Positions 1 to 7,672 of a DNA stretch of 64,000 nt are shown here, piece after piece. The stretch comes from an uncultured Sinobacteraceae bacterium (GTDB lineage Bacteria; Pseudomonadota; Gammaproteobacteria; Nevskiales; Nevskiaceae): positions 124,001 to 188,000 of the forward strand of contig CAIJRD010000009.1 in the NCBI GenBank assembly GCA_903822975.1, read 5' to 3'. Both the position numbers and the translations under genes were made by a program. Numbering within the stretch: position 1 is the first letter of the stretch; every line of letters starts with the position of its first letter. The notes under the pieces are model-generated. The model saw only the letters and a list, made by a program, of their open reading frames with translations. It was not told the origin of the DNA and did no database searches.

Positions 1-591
1 GTCACCGCGCTGCAGATGGACATCAAGATCACCGGTATCACCGGCGAGATCATGAAGCAGGCGCTGGAGCAGGCGAAGGCCGGCCGTCTGCACATTCTCG
101 AATCGATGGTGAAGGTGCTCGATAAGCCGCGTCAGGAGATGTCGGAGTTCGCTCCGCGCATCACCACGATCAAGGTCCATCCGGACAAGATTCGCGACAT
201 CATCGGCAAGGGCGGCGTCACCATCCGCGCGATCACCGAAGAAACCGGCACCAGCATCGACATCGACGACGACGGCACTGTCCGTATCGCTGCGGTCGAC
301 GGCGATGCTGCCAAGGCCGCCATCGCCCGAATCGAAGCGCTCACGCGCGACGTGCAGGTCGGTGAGATCTACGAAGGCAAGGTTGCCAAGCTGATGGACT
401 TCGGCGCTTTCGTGACCATCCTGCCGGGCAAAGATGGCCTCGTGCACATTTCGCAGATTTCGGACAAGCGCGTCGAAAGCGTGTCGGACGAACTCAGCGA
501 AGGGCAGAGCGTGCGGGTCAAGGTGCTCGAAATCGACCGCCAGGGCCGCATCCGCCTGTCGATGAAGTCGATCGACGTCGCGGCGCCGTAA
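1..591 (+). CDS. pnp: Polyribonucleotide nucleotidyltransferase (PNPase), C-terminal part
   Basis: PNPase is the phosphorolytic 3'-5' exoribonuclease of the RNA degradosome. Only the last 196 residues are inside the window; the reading frame is open to base 1, so the gene is truncated by the window edge, not broken. The visible part holds the end of the second RNase PH core, a KH domain (about residues 50-118 of this fragment, with the GxxG loop in IIGKGG) and an S1 domain (about 119-190, with [12 protein letters not shown]). The tail after S1 is very short. A hairpin follows the stop codon at 619-648. The KH-S1 order and sequence make the call secure. Confidence 0.97.
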   Translation, partial: VTALQMDIKITGITGEIMKQALEQAKAGRLHILESMVKVLDKPRQEMSEFAPRITTIKVHPDKIRDIIGKGGVTIRAITEETGTSIDIDDDGTVRIAAVDGDAAKAAIARIEALTRDVQVGEIYEGKVAKLMDFGAFVTILPGKDGLVHISQISDKRVESVSDELSEGQSVRVKVLEIDRQGRIRLSMKSIDVAAP

Positions 592-618
592 GGCTGGCGG
601 CGAGCTTTACAGTTGACG

Positions 619-648
619 GCGACTCCCGGGGTTGAACTCGGGAGTCGC
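619..648 (+). terminator. Stem-loop downstream of pnp, possible terminator
   Basis: A perfect 10-bp inverted repeat (GCGACTCCCG / CGGGAGTCGC) with a 10-nt loop lies 27 bases after the pnp stop codon. Only two T residues follow the stem, so it is a weak intrinsic terminator at best. It may instead be a 3'-end protective hairpin. Confidence 0.5.
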
Positions 649-718
649 TTGATGCACACTCTCGGCGCTCGTTGCACCAGACCCTGCATCAAAGTGGGGC
701 GCCGCGCGAGCAGCAAGC

Positions 719-746
719 AAAAAAAACCCCCTAATGACTTAGGGGG
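719..746 (-). terminator. Rho-independent terminator reading on the minus strand (phaR side)
   Basis: An 8-bp perfect stem (CCCCCTAA / TTAGGGGG) with a 4-nt loop is flanked on its left by eight A residues. Read on the minus strand this gives a stem followed by eight U residues, the classic intrinsic terminator. It should end transcripts from phaR/gluQ. A second hairpin, AGAAAGGC / GCCTTTCT at 756-776, lies just upstream of it on that strand. Apart from these hairpins the 592-992 gap shows no gene I can support. Confidence 0.8.
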
Positions 747-992
747 CAAGGTGCGAGAAAGGCGCAAGGCCTTTCTGGAGGAGACTTCCGGCAACGCTCA
801 AAATAATTTGAATAAGCGTTGCTTGCCAATACTTTGTTGCAGTGCAGTATATGAACGCCCAAGCGTTACTGTCAACGAAAACCCATTGGATTTATTCTCT
901 GCTGGTTCAGTAGCTTGGCACTGAACTGCGTGCCACTGCACAATCGCTTGCGCGGTGCTTCTGCGCCGCACACACGGCGCAGAGGGTGATGA

Positions 993-1487
993 TCAGTCGC
1001 CGTCTTTCTCGCGCAGAGGGCTGATCGATTTCGCGCGCGACAGGCTCTTGAGAAATTCCTTACGCACCGAACGCCAGATCGGGACCTGCTTGTCCGCCAG
1101 TTCCTTGAGGCGCTGCACCGGCTGCGTCGCCGCCTGACCCAGCAGCGCCTTCAACTGGTCGCTGAAATGATGTTGCTGTTCGAGATACAGCTGCATCGAC
1201 ATTTCGAGATAGCGGCTGATGCTCGTCTGCATCGGATCGCCGTACACGCGGATGATGTGCGTCAGCAGATCCGAACTGAAAATCGGGTTGCCACCTTCCT
1301 CCTGCTCCGAGATCACCTGCAGCAAAATGCTGCGGGTAATGTCTTCGCGGGTGCGCTTGTCCTCCACGCGAAAACGCACGTTGCCCAGAACGAGCTGACG
1401 TACTTCTTCGAGCGTGATGTAGCGGCTGACGTTGGTGTCGTACAGGCGCCGGTTCGGATACTTCTTGATGACACGGATATCGTTCAT
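993..1487 (-). CDS. phaR: Polyhydroxyalkanoate synthesis repressor PhaR
   Basis: PhaR-family proteins bind DNA and poly-hydroxybutyrate granules and repress phasin and PHA genes. The 164-residue product begins MNDIRVIKKYPNRRLYDT, the highly conserved PHB/PHA accumulation-regulator DNA-binding domain (about residues 1-62), followed by the PHB_acc domain (IFSSDLLTHIIRVYGDPMQT) and a basic tail. The frame extends upstream, but the ATG at 1487 is chosen because the family always starts a few residues before IKKYPNRRLYD. The gene lies 49 bp downstream of gluQ on the same strand and may be cotranscribed. No PHA synthase is in the window, so the target genes are elsewhere. The regulator could have a more general role. 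Confidence 0.93.
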   Translation of the reverse strand: MNDIRVIKKYPNRRLYDTNVSRYITLEEVRQLVLGNVRFRVEDKRTREDITRSILLQVISEQEEGGNPIFSSDLLTHIIRVYGDPMQTSISRYLEMSMQLYLEQQHHFSDQLKALLGQAATQPVQRLKELADKQVPIWRSVRKEFLKSLSRAKSISPLREKDGD

Positions 1488-1536
1488 GCGGGTCCGATGT
1501 TGCAATGCGGTGAAGCATGCCAGATGCGGGCGGCAG

Positions 1537-2442
1537 TCACCAAGCCTCAGACAGGCCAGACGAATTGAGGCGATCGACGCGGGGAATGCGATCGACGCGC
1601 CATGCCGGGATCGCCCATTGCAAAATTTCGCCTGGTGACGCATCGGCCAAGGTCGGCGGCGGAGACTGCCCGAGGGCGACCAGCGCCTGCCGCAAGTTGT
1701 CTGATGCGCCTGCGCTGTCGAGCGCGCGCGCGTGGTTCTGTTTGCTCAGCTTGCGACCTTGCGCGTCCAACAGAATCGGAATGTGCAGATAGTCTGGTTG
1801 CACGACGTCGAGCACTTGCTGCAGGTAGCGCTGCTTCAAGCTGGAGCCGATCAGGTCCGATCCACGCACGACTTCGGTGATGCGCTGTGCTTGCTCGTCG
1901 ACGACGCAGGCCAACTGGTACGCGATCTGACCATCCGCTCGCCGTACTACGAAATCGCCGACGTCCTCCGCGAGTCGACGTTCCAACCTGCCTTGGCAAC
2001 GGTCGTCGATTGCGAGCGTCTTGGGTTCGAGCCGCAGCCTGATGGCGCGGTTCTGTTGGTTCAGTGCGCGCTCGCGACACGTCCCGGCATACAGCGGCCC
2101 GTCCGGGCCGCTTTGCGAGGACACTGCGAGTTCCGCACGCGTGCAGGCGCAAGCGTAGAGCTGCGCGCGGTGCTGCAGGATCGTAAAAGCCTCGGAATAC
2201 GCAGCCTGGTGTTCGCTCTGCAGCCGCGGCGACTCGTCCCAATGCAGGGCGTGCGCTTCGAGTTGCCGCAAGATCGTGTCGCGATGTTCAACCCGGCAGC
2301 GCGCCATATCCAGATCGTCGATTCGCAGCAGCCAGTCGCCGCCGCTGGCGCGCGCCTGCAGGAAACCCGCGAGCGCGGTCAGCAGCGAGCCGGCGTGCAG
2401 CGGGCCCGAGGGTGTCGGCGCAAAGCGTCCGCGGTAGCGCAT
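1537..2442 (-). CDS. gluQ: Glutamyl-Q tRNA(Asp) synthetase
   Basis: GluQ-RS is a truncated GluRS paralogue without an anticodon-binding domain. It activates glutamate and attaches it to queuosine-34 of tRNA-Asp. The 301-residue protein shows the class I signature at the N-terminus (RFAPTPSGPLHAGSLLTA), the YACACTR...C zinc-binding region near residue 100, and a KMSKS-like loop as KLSKQNHA. The length matches the family (about 290-310) and excludes full-length GluRS. The start is the ATG at 2442. queF, a queuosine biosynthesis gene, lies about 10 kb away in the same window, consistent with use of the modified base. dksA, a common neighbour of gluQ, is absent here. Confidence 0.95.
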   Translation of the reverse strand: MRYRGRFAPTPSGPLHAGSLLTALAGFLQARASGGDWLLRIDDLDMARCRVEHRDTILRQLEAHALHWDESPRLQSEHQAAYSEAFTILQHRAQLYACACTRAELAVSSQSGPDGPLYAGTCRERALNQQNRAIRLRLEPKTLAIDDRCQGRLERRLAEDVGDFVVRRADGQIAYQLACVVDEQAQRITEVVRGSDLIGSSLKQRYLQQVLDVVQPDYLHIPILLDAQGRKLSKQNHARALDSAGASDNLRQALVALGQSPPPTLADASPGEILQWAIPAWRVDRIPRVDRLNSSGLSEAW

Positions 2443-2654
2443 CGCTGCAGTCGGATTCGTTCGGGGCGGGCCGCCATATTAATGTCCCTGCGCGCTGAGT
2501 AGACTCGCGCAAGGCGCGGTTTGCGTCGCAAGCGACCCGCGCGCAGCAGTCCCGCCTGCGCGAAGTCGCGGCGATAATCGAAGTTGAACCGTGCTGCACA
2601 CTGGGCGGCACTCGGGCACAGGAGCGAAGCGCGGATGGCTCGCATGAGTTGCGA

Positions 2655-4247
2655 ATGAGACGCTGGAACGGATGGGGCGAAGAGGGTCGCGACGAATCGC
2701 TCGGCGATGCGGCGCGTGCGTTCCTTCGCGATCAGGTTGGTGAAGGTCATGCGCCGATCGATGCCACGCTGGCGCAGGCGCTATCCGGTGTCGCGCCCTC
2801 ACGAATTGCTGCGGGGCCCTGGTTCGAAACCGATGCCGATACGCGTTTGCGGCATGCGCGCGGACAAAGCTTCCCCGATTGGATCGCGCTGCGCTACGGC
2901 CGCATCGGCCCGGTCGCCGACGGTGTCGCGCGCCCGACCTCGCACGACGAAGTTGCCGAGGCGCTGCGCGCAGCCAAGGCAATCGGTGCCGAAGTCGTGC
3001 CCTATGGCGGCGGCACCAGCGTCGTCGGGCATCTGCAAATTGCCGAGCGCGATCGCCCGGTGGTCAACATTTCGCTGGCGGCGATGAATCGCCTGCTGGC
3101 GCTGGACCCGGTTTCGCAACTGGCGCGTTTCGGTGCCGGCACGCCCGGACACCAGGTGGAAGCGCAGCTTGCCGCGCACGGCTATCTGCTCGGCCACTTT
3201 CCGCAATCCTACGAATACTCGACCGTTGGCGGTTGGGTGGTAACGCGCTCGAGTGGCCAGCAATCCGCGCGCTACGGTCGCATCGAACAGCTGTTCGACG
3301 GCGGGCGCATGCAGACGCCGCGTGGCGAACTGGTCGTCGGTGGTTTCCCGGCATCGAGCGCCGGCCCCGACCTGCGCGAGACGGTGCTCGGCTCCGAAGG
3401 TCGTCTTGGACTGCTCACTGAAGCCAGCCTGCGCGTGCGACCGCTGCCGGCCTGCGAAGACTTCCATGCAGTGTTCTTTCCGAGTTGGGAAAGTGGACTC
3501 GATGCGGTGCGCCAGATCGTGCAGAGCGATATTCCCTTGTCGATGCTGCGGCTCAGCAACGAGCTGGAAACGCAAACGCAGCTGACGCTCGCCGGACACG
3601 AGAAAACCATCGCCTGGCTGCGTCGCTATCTGCGCTTGCGCGGCTCCGGTATCCAGCCCGTGCTGCTGATGTTCGGCGCCACTGGCGCGAACCACGAAGT
3701 GCTGCGCATGCGTCGCGATACGCTGTCGATCGCCAAGCAGTTTCGCGGCGTACACGCGGGCCGCACCATGGGCCGTGCCTGGGCGGCGAAGCGTTTCGCC
3801 GGGCCGTATCTGCGCAATGCACTTTGGCGCGCCGGTTACGGCGCCGACACCGTCGAGACCGCGCTGAACTGGCCGCAGGTCACCGCCGCGATGCATGCGA
3901 TCGAGGCGGCCGCTCGCGGCGCGTTCGAAAGCGAGGGCGAGCGCGTGCATGCGTTTACGCATCTGTCGCACGTATACCGGCAAGGCTGCAGCATCTATTC
4001 GACTTTCGTGTTCCGCGCAGCGGCGGATTACGAACACAATCTCGCGCGCTGGCGCCGGCTCAAACAAGCGACCTCAGAGGCGATTGTCGCCAGCGGCGGC
4101 ACCATCAGCCACCAGCATGGCGTCGGCCTCGATCACGCGGCCTACTTGCCGCAGGAGAAGGGCGCGCTCGGGATCGATCTGATCCGCGCGGCGGCGCATG
4201 AGCTGGATCCCGATGGCCTGATGAATCCGGGCAAGCTGTTCGCGTGA
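2655..4247 (+). CDS. FAD-binding oxidase of the alkyldihydroxyacetonephosphate synthase (AGPS) family
   Basis: The family uses FAD in a PCMH-type fold. Eukaryotic AGPS exchanges the acyl group of acyl-DHAP for a fatty alcohol in ether-lipid synthesis; related bacterial enzymes are flavin oxidases or dehydrogenases of hydroxy acids. The 530-residue protein starts with the MRRWNGWG motif common in bacterial AGPS homologues, has the FAD pyrophosphate-binding loop PYGGGTSVVGHL near residue 118, the EYSTVGGWVVTRSSGQ segment, and a C-terminal SHQHGVGLDH motif carrying the AGPS active-site histidine region. A TTG codon two codons upstream is possible, but the ATG at 2655 fits the family. It is the first gene of a plus-strand run with glpD and an FGGY kinase. 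The substrate is not proven by sequence. Confidence 0.85.
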   Translation: MRRWNGWGEEGRDESLGDAARAFLRDQVGEGHAPIDATLAQALSGVAPSRIAAGPWFETDADTRLRHARGQSFPDWIALRYGRIGPVADGVARPTSHDEVAEALRAAKAIGAEVVPYGGGTSVVGHLQIAERDRPVVNISLAAMNRLLALDPVSQLARFGAGTPGHQVEAQLAAHGYLLGHFPQSYEYSTVGGWVVTRSSGQQSARYGRIEQLFDGGRMQTPRGELVVGGFPASSAGPDLRETVLGSEGRLGLLTEASLRVRPLPACEDFHAVFFPSWESGLDAVRQIVQSDIPLSMLRLSNELETQTQLTLAGHEKTIAWLRRYLRLRGSGIQPVLLMFGATGANHEVLRMRRDTLSIAKQFRGVHAGRTMGRAWAAKRFAGPYLRNALWRAGYGADTVETALNWPQVTAAMHAIEAAARGAFESEGERVHAFTHLSHVYRQGCSIYSTFVFRAAADYEHNLARWRRLKQATSEAIVASGGTISHQHGVGLDHAAYLPQEKGALGIDLIRAAAHELDPDGLMNPGKLFA

Positions 4248-4537
4248 TGCGCACTCGCGCGATGAGCCTGTCCCAGTTGACTGCTGTGCGTGTCGCAAGA
4301 TTGTCGGCCGAGACTGGGCTGCAGCGATCAAAGCTTGAGCCTGAAATGGACGCACTGCTGCTCAGCCGCTTGCTCTCTGTTACCGCGAAGACACGAGGCA
4401 ACGTCAGTCGCTTGCTCCTGGTTGCCGCGAACGAAGCAGGCAACGGCTTGCATCTTTGTATCGACGCGCAGCGCGCGCGCGACATCAATCGGGATTGCGC
4501 AAACACGCGCGCCAACGCTCGCGCGATCACGGCATGA
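4247..4537 (+). CDS. Hypothetical 96-residue ORF coupled to both neighbours
   Basis: This frame starts at an ATG that overlaps the stop codon of the AGPS-type gene (TGATG) and ends with a TGA that overlaps the ATG of glpD (ATGA). The product (MRTRAMSLSQLTAV... to ...ANARAITA) has no domain, signal peptide or membrane segment that I recognise. Its middle is mildly amphipathic and leucine-rich. The double overlap and a preference for G/C in third positions suggest a possible real gene. A 290-bp spacer that happens to lack stops in this GC-rich genome would look similar. I give it low confidence. Confidence 0.28.
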   Translation: MRTRAMSLSQLTAVRVARLSAETGLQRSKLEPEMDALLLSRLLSVTAKTRGNVSRLLLVAANEAGNGLHLCIDAQRARDINRDCANTRANARAITA

Positions 4538-6036
4538 ACCTGCGCACGCGGCTGTCCGATCTGCCGCATCACTTCCAGCTGATCGTCATTGGCGGCGGCA
4601 TCACCGGTGCCGGCATCGTTGCCGAAGCCGCGCGTCGCGGGCTGCGCGCGCTGTTGGTCGAGCGCAACGACTTTGCCAGCGGCACCTCAAGCTGGTCATC
4701 GAAGCTGGTGCATGGTGGCTTGCGCTACCTCGCCGGTGGGCATTGGCGCCTGACGCTGGAGTCGGTGCGCGAACGCAATCGCCTGCTGCGCGAGCGCGCA
4801 GGCCTGGTCGAACTACAGCCCTTCCTGATGCCGGTCTATCGCGATTCGCGACCCGGTCTGCGCACGCTCAGAACCGGGCTTGCCGTCTACGATCTGATGG
4901 GCGGGCAATGGCGTTCGCGCGCCTTGAGCGCGCGCCGGGCGCTGGCACTCGAGCCCGGCCTGCGACGCGATGGACTGATCGGCGCCGTTGCGTACGACGA
5001 CGCCCGCACCGACGACGCGCGGCTGACACTGCAACTGATTTTCGAAGCCGCCGCTGCCGGCGCGCAGTGCTTGAACTACGTCGCCGCGCTTGCCTTACTG
5101 CGACAAGGCGAGCGCGTGGTCGGCGTTCGTCTGCGCGACGCCGAGGATGGCAGCGAATGCGAACTCGGTGCGGACGTCGTCATCAATGCGGTTGGCGCCA
5201 CGCGCGATGCCTTCGAGGGCGCCGCCGTGGGCGCACCGCTCCTGCGCCCGCTGCGCGGCAGCCATCTGATCTTTCCGCTGAACAAGCTGCCGGTGCGCCG
5301 CGCGGTGTCGTGGCTGCATCCACGCGATCGTCGGCCGGTGTTCGTGTATCCCTGGCTCGGCGTGGCGCTCTGCGGCACCACCGATGTCGATCAGGCGGCG
5401 GATCTGGAACCGCACATCAGCGAGGCCGAGGCGGACTATCTGATCGAAGCGCTCGCGCACCAGTTTCCCTTGGCGGGACTACAACTGGCGGATGCGCAGG
5501 CGAGCTATGCCGGTGTCCGTCCGATCGTGGCGGGCGGTGGCGGCGATCCTTCGGCCGAATCGCGCGAATCGGCGCTGTGGCAAGCGCCGGGCTATGTCGG
5601 CATCACCGGCGGCAAGCTGACCACGTTCCGGCTCACCGCTCAGCACGTGCTGCGCGCGGCCGTGGCACAGTCGCCGGCGCTCGCCGAAGCCGAACGGACG
5701 GCACAGCCGACGCATCCAGAAATGCCGTCGCCCGCTACACAATGCGCAGCATGGATCGCGGCACAGCCGGCGGATGAGCGCGTCAGCCTGGGCGGTACAC
5801 CCTACAGCTGCGCCGCGCTGCGTTGGTCCGCACGCCACGAGCAAGTGCGGCATCTGGACGATCTGTTGATGCGGCGTTCGCGCCTGAGCCTGCTGTTGCC
5901 GCAGGGCGGCGCCGAGCTGCTGGACGATCTTGCGTCGATCTGCCAGGAAGAGTTGGGATGGGATGCGGCGCGTTGGCAGCAGGAATGCGCGCACTATCGG
6001 CAGCTGTGGCAGCGCCTGCACGCGATCGGCGAGTGA
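4534..6036 (+). CDS. glpD: FAD-dependent glycerol-3-phosphate dehydrogenase
   Basis: GlpD oxidises sn-glycerol-3-phosphate to dihydroxyacetone phosphate at the inner membrane and passes electrons to quinone. The 500-residue protein has the N-terminal FAD Rossmann motif (LIVIGGGITGAGIVAEAARRG, about residues 15-35), the FASGTSSWSSKLVHGGLRYL signature, the GTTDVD segment and a C-terminal DAO-C helical domain (from about residue 385). The ATG at 4534 is chosen because the GxGxxG motif then sits at the normal distance from the N-terminus; the frame itself extends further upstream. The gene is sandwiched between an AGPS-like FAD oxidase and an FGGY kinase, which suggests a shared DHAP/glycerol-3-phosphate theme. 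No glpR or glpF is adjacent. Confidence 0.93.
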   Translation: MNLRTRLSDLPHHFQLIVIGGGITGAGIVAEAARRGLRALLVERNDFASGTSSWSSKLVHGGLRYLAGGHWRLTLESVRERNRLLRERAGLVELQPFLMPVYRDSRPGLRTLRTGLAVYDLMGGQWRSRALSARRALALEPGLRRDGLIGAVAYDDARTDDARLTLQLIFEAAAAGAQCLNYVAALALLRQGERVVGVRLRDAEDGSECELGADVVINAVGATRDAFEGAAVGAPLLRPLRGSHLIFPLNKLPVRRAVSWLHPRDRRPVFVYPWLGVALCGTTDVDQAADLEPHISEAEADYLIEALAHQFPLAGLQLADAQASYAGVRPIVAGGGGDPSAESRESALWQAPGYVGITGGKLTTFRLTAQHVLRAAVAQSPALAEAERTAQPTHPEMPSPATQCAAWIAAQPADERVSLGGTPYSCAALRWSARHEQVRHLDDLLMRRSRLSLLLPQGGAELLDDLASICQEELGWDAARWQQECAHYRQLWQRLHAIGE

Positions 6037-6046
6037 GCGACGCCAC

Positions 6047-7600
6047 ATGAATGCGCAACTGCTGCTGGCGATCGACGTTGGCACGCAGAGTACGCGCGCG
6101 ATCGTGTTCGACGCGGCCGGTCATCTCATCGCGCGGGCGCAAGTCGTGTACGAACCGAGCTACCGCTCGCCACAGCCGGGCTGGGCCGAGCAGGACGTCG
6201 AGGTTTACTGGCGTGCGGTGATCGATGCCTGTCAGATGTTGTGGCAGCTGCATCAGGTGCCGCCTGCCTCGATCGCCGGTGTGTCGCTGACGACGCAGCG
6301 CGACACCATGGTCTGCTGCGACGCGCAGGGCCGTGCATTGCGTCCGGCCATCGTCTGGCTCGATCAGCGTCGTGCCAGCCGCCTGCCGCCGCTCGGTGCA
6401 TTCTGGAACACCGCGTTCGCAGTGGCCGGCGCCCGCAGTCTGATCACGCACTTTCAGCGCGAGTCGGAAGCGAACTGGCTGTCGCAGCACGAACCTGCGC
6501 TGTGGTCGGCGACCGACAAGTTCCTGTTCTTGTCGGGCTGGTTGACCCGGCGCCTGGTCGGCGACTTCGTCGATTCCAGCGCCTGCCAGGTTGGCTTCGT
6601 GCCGTTCGACTACAAGCGCCTGCAATGGGCCGGGCCGCGCGATTTCAAATGGCGGGCGATCGACGTAAGGCTCGCGCAGTTGCCGCGACTGATTGCGCCT
6701 GGCGCGCTGCTCGGCCAACTGTTGCCGAGCGCCGCTGCCGAGTTGGGCCTAGCTGCGAATCTGCCGCTGATCGCCGCCGCCGCCGACAAGGCCTGCGAAG
6801 TGCTCGGCAGTGGTGCGCTTGCAGCGGATACTGCCGCGCTGTCGTTCGGCACGTCGGCGACGATCAACACCACGCAGTCGCGCTATCTCGAAGTTCAGCG
6901 CTTGCTGCCGGCGTATCCGGCGGCGTCGCCCGGCGCTTGGAATACCGAAATTCAGATTCATCGCGGCTTCTGGATGGTCAGCTGGTTCAAGCGCGAATTC
7001 GCGCATCGCGAACAAGCGCTCGCGCTCGAACGCGGTGTAGCCGTCGAGTCTCTGTTCGATGAACTCATCGACAGCGTGCCGCCTGGCGCACTCGGTCTGA
7101 CGCTGCAGGCCTACTGGTCGCCGGGCGTGCTGGAGCCCGATGCCAAGGGTGCGATTGTCGGCTTCGGCGACGTGCACACCCGCGCGCACCTTTACCGCGC
7201 GATTCTCGAAGGTCTCGCCTACGGACTTCGCAGCGGCAAAGAGCAGACCGAGCGCAAACTGGGGTTTCCGCTGCGACGCGTGATTGCGGCTGGCGGTGGC
7301 TCGCAGAGTGATGCGGCGATGCAGATCACCGCCGACGTGTTCGCGCAGACGATCGAACGTCCGGAAGTCTACGAGTCCTCGGCACTGGGGGCCGCGATCA
7401 ATCTCGCAGTGGGCTTGGGTGTGCATGCGAACCATGCGCAAGCGGTTGCGGCGATGACACGCAGCGCGCGCAGCTTCGAACCCGATGCAACCACCAGCCG
7501 CATCTACGACGAACTCTACCGCGAGGTTTACCGCGAACTGTATCCGCGGCTAAGCCCCTTGTATCGGCGCATCCGCCGGATCACCGGCTATCCCAGCTGA
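6047..7600 (+). CDS. FGGY-family carbohydrate kinase (glycerol-kinase-like)
   Basis: FGGY kinases phosphorylate glycerol or sugars with ATP. The 517-residue protein carries the N-terminal phosphate-binding motif DVGTQSTRAIVFD, the SLTTQRDT segment, the ATP-site region LSFGTSATINT and the C-terminal signature around GGGSQSDAAMQITADVF. The ATG at 6047, 10 bp after glpD, places the DVGTQ motif near residue 10 as in the family. It differs enough from canonical GlpK (which has the DQGTTSSRA motif) that the substrate could be glycerol, dihydroxyacetone or another polyol. Clustering with glpD favours a C3 or glycerolipid-derived substrate; that is inference. Confidence 0.88.
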   Translation: MNAQLLLAIDVGTQSTRAIVFDAAGHLIARAQVVYEPSYRSPQPGWAEQDVEVYWRAVIDACQMLWQLHQVPPASIAGVSLTTQRDTMVCCDAQGRALRPAIVWLDQRRASRLPPLGAFWNTAFAVAGARSLITHFQRESEANWLSQHEPALWSATDKFLFLSGWLTRRLVGDFVDSSACQVGFVPFDYKRLQWAGPRDFKWRAIDVRLAQLPRLIAPGALLGQLLPSAAAELGLAANLPLIAAAADKACEVLGSGALAADTAALSFGTSATINTTQSRYLEVQRLLPAYPAASPGAWNTEIQIHRGFWMVSWFKREFAHREQALALERGVAVESLFDELIDSVPPGALGLTLQAYWSPGVLEPDAKGAIVGFGDVHTRAHLYRAILEGLAYGLRSGKEQTERKLGFPLRRVIAAGGGSQSDAAMQITADVFAQTIERPEVYESSALGAAINLAVGLGVHANHAQAVAAMTRSARSFEPDATTSRIYDELYREVYRELYPRLSPLYRRIRRITGYPS

Positions 7601-7621
7601 TCCTTACGCTTCGGTCCGTGA

Positions 7622-7655
7622 CCACACGCACGAACGAAAGCGCTCGTGCGTGTGG
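7622..7655. terminator. Hairpin between convergent genes
   Basis: A perfect 12-bp stem (CCACACGCACGA / TCGTGCGTGTGG) with a 10-nt loop sits between the converging FGGY kinase (stop at 7600) and the phosphodiesterase gene (stop at 7673). There is no T-run, so it is a probable bidirectional termination or RNA-stability element, not a canonical intrinsic terminator. Confidence 0.6.
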
Positions 7656-7672
7656 CCCGTCGGTGAATCGCC

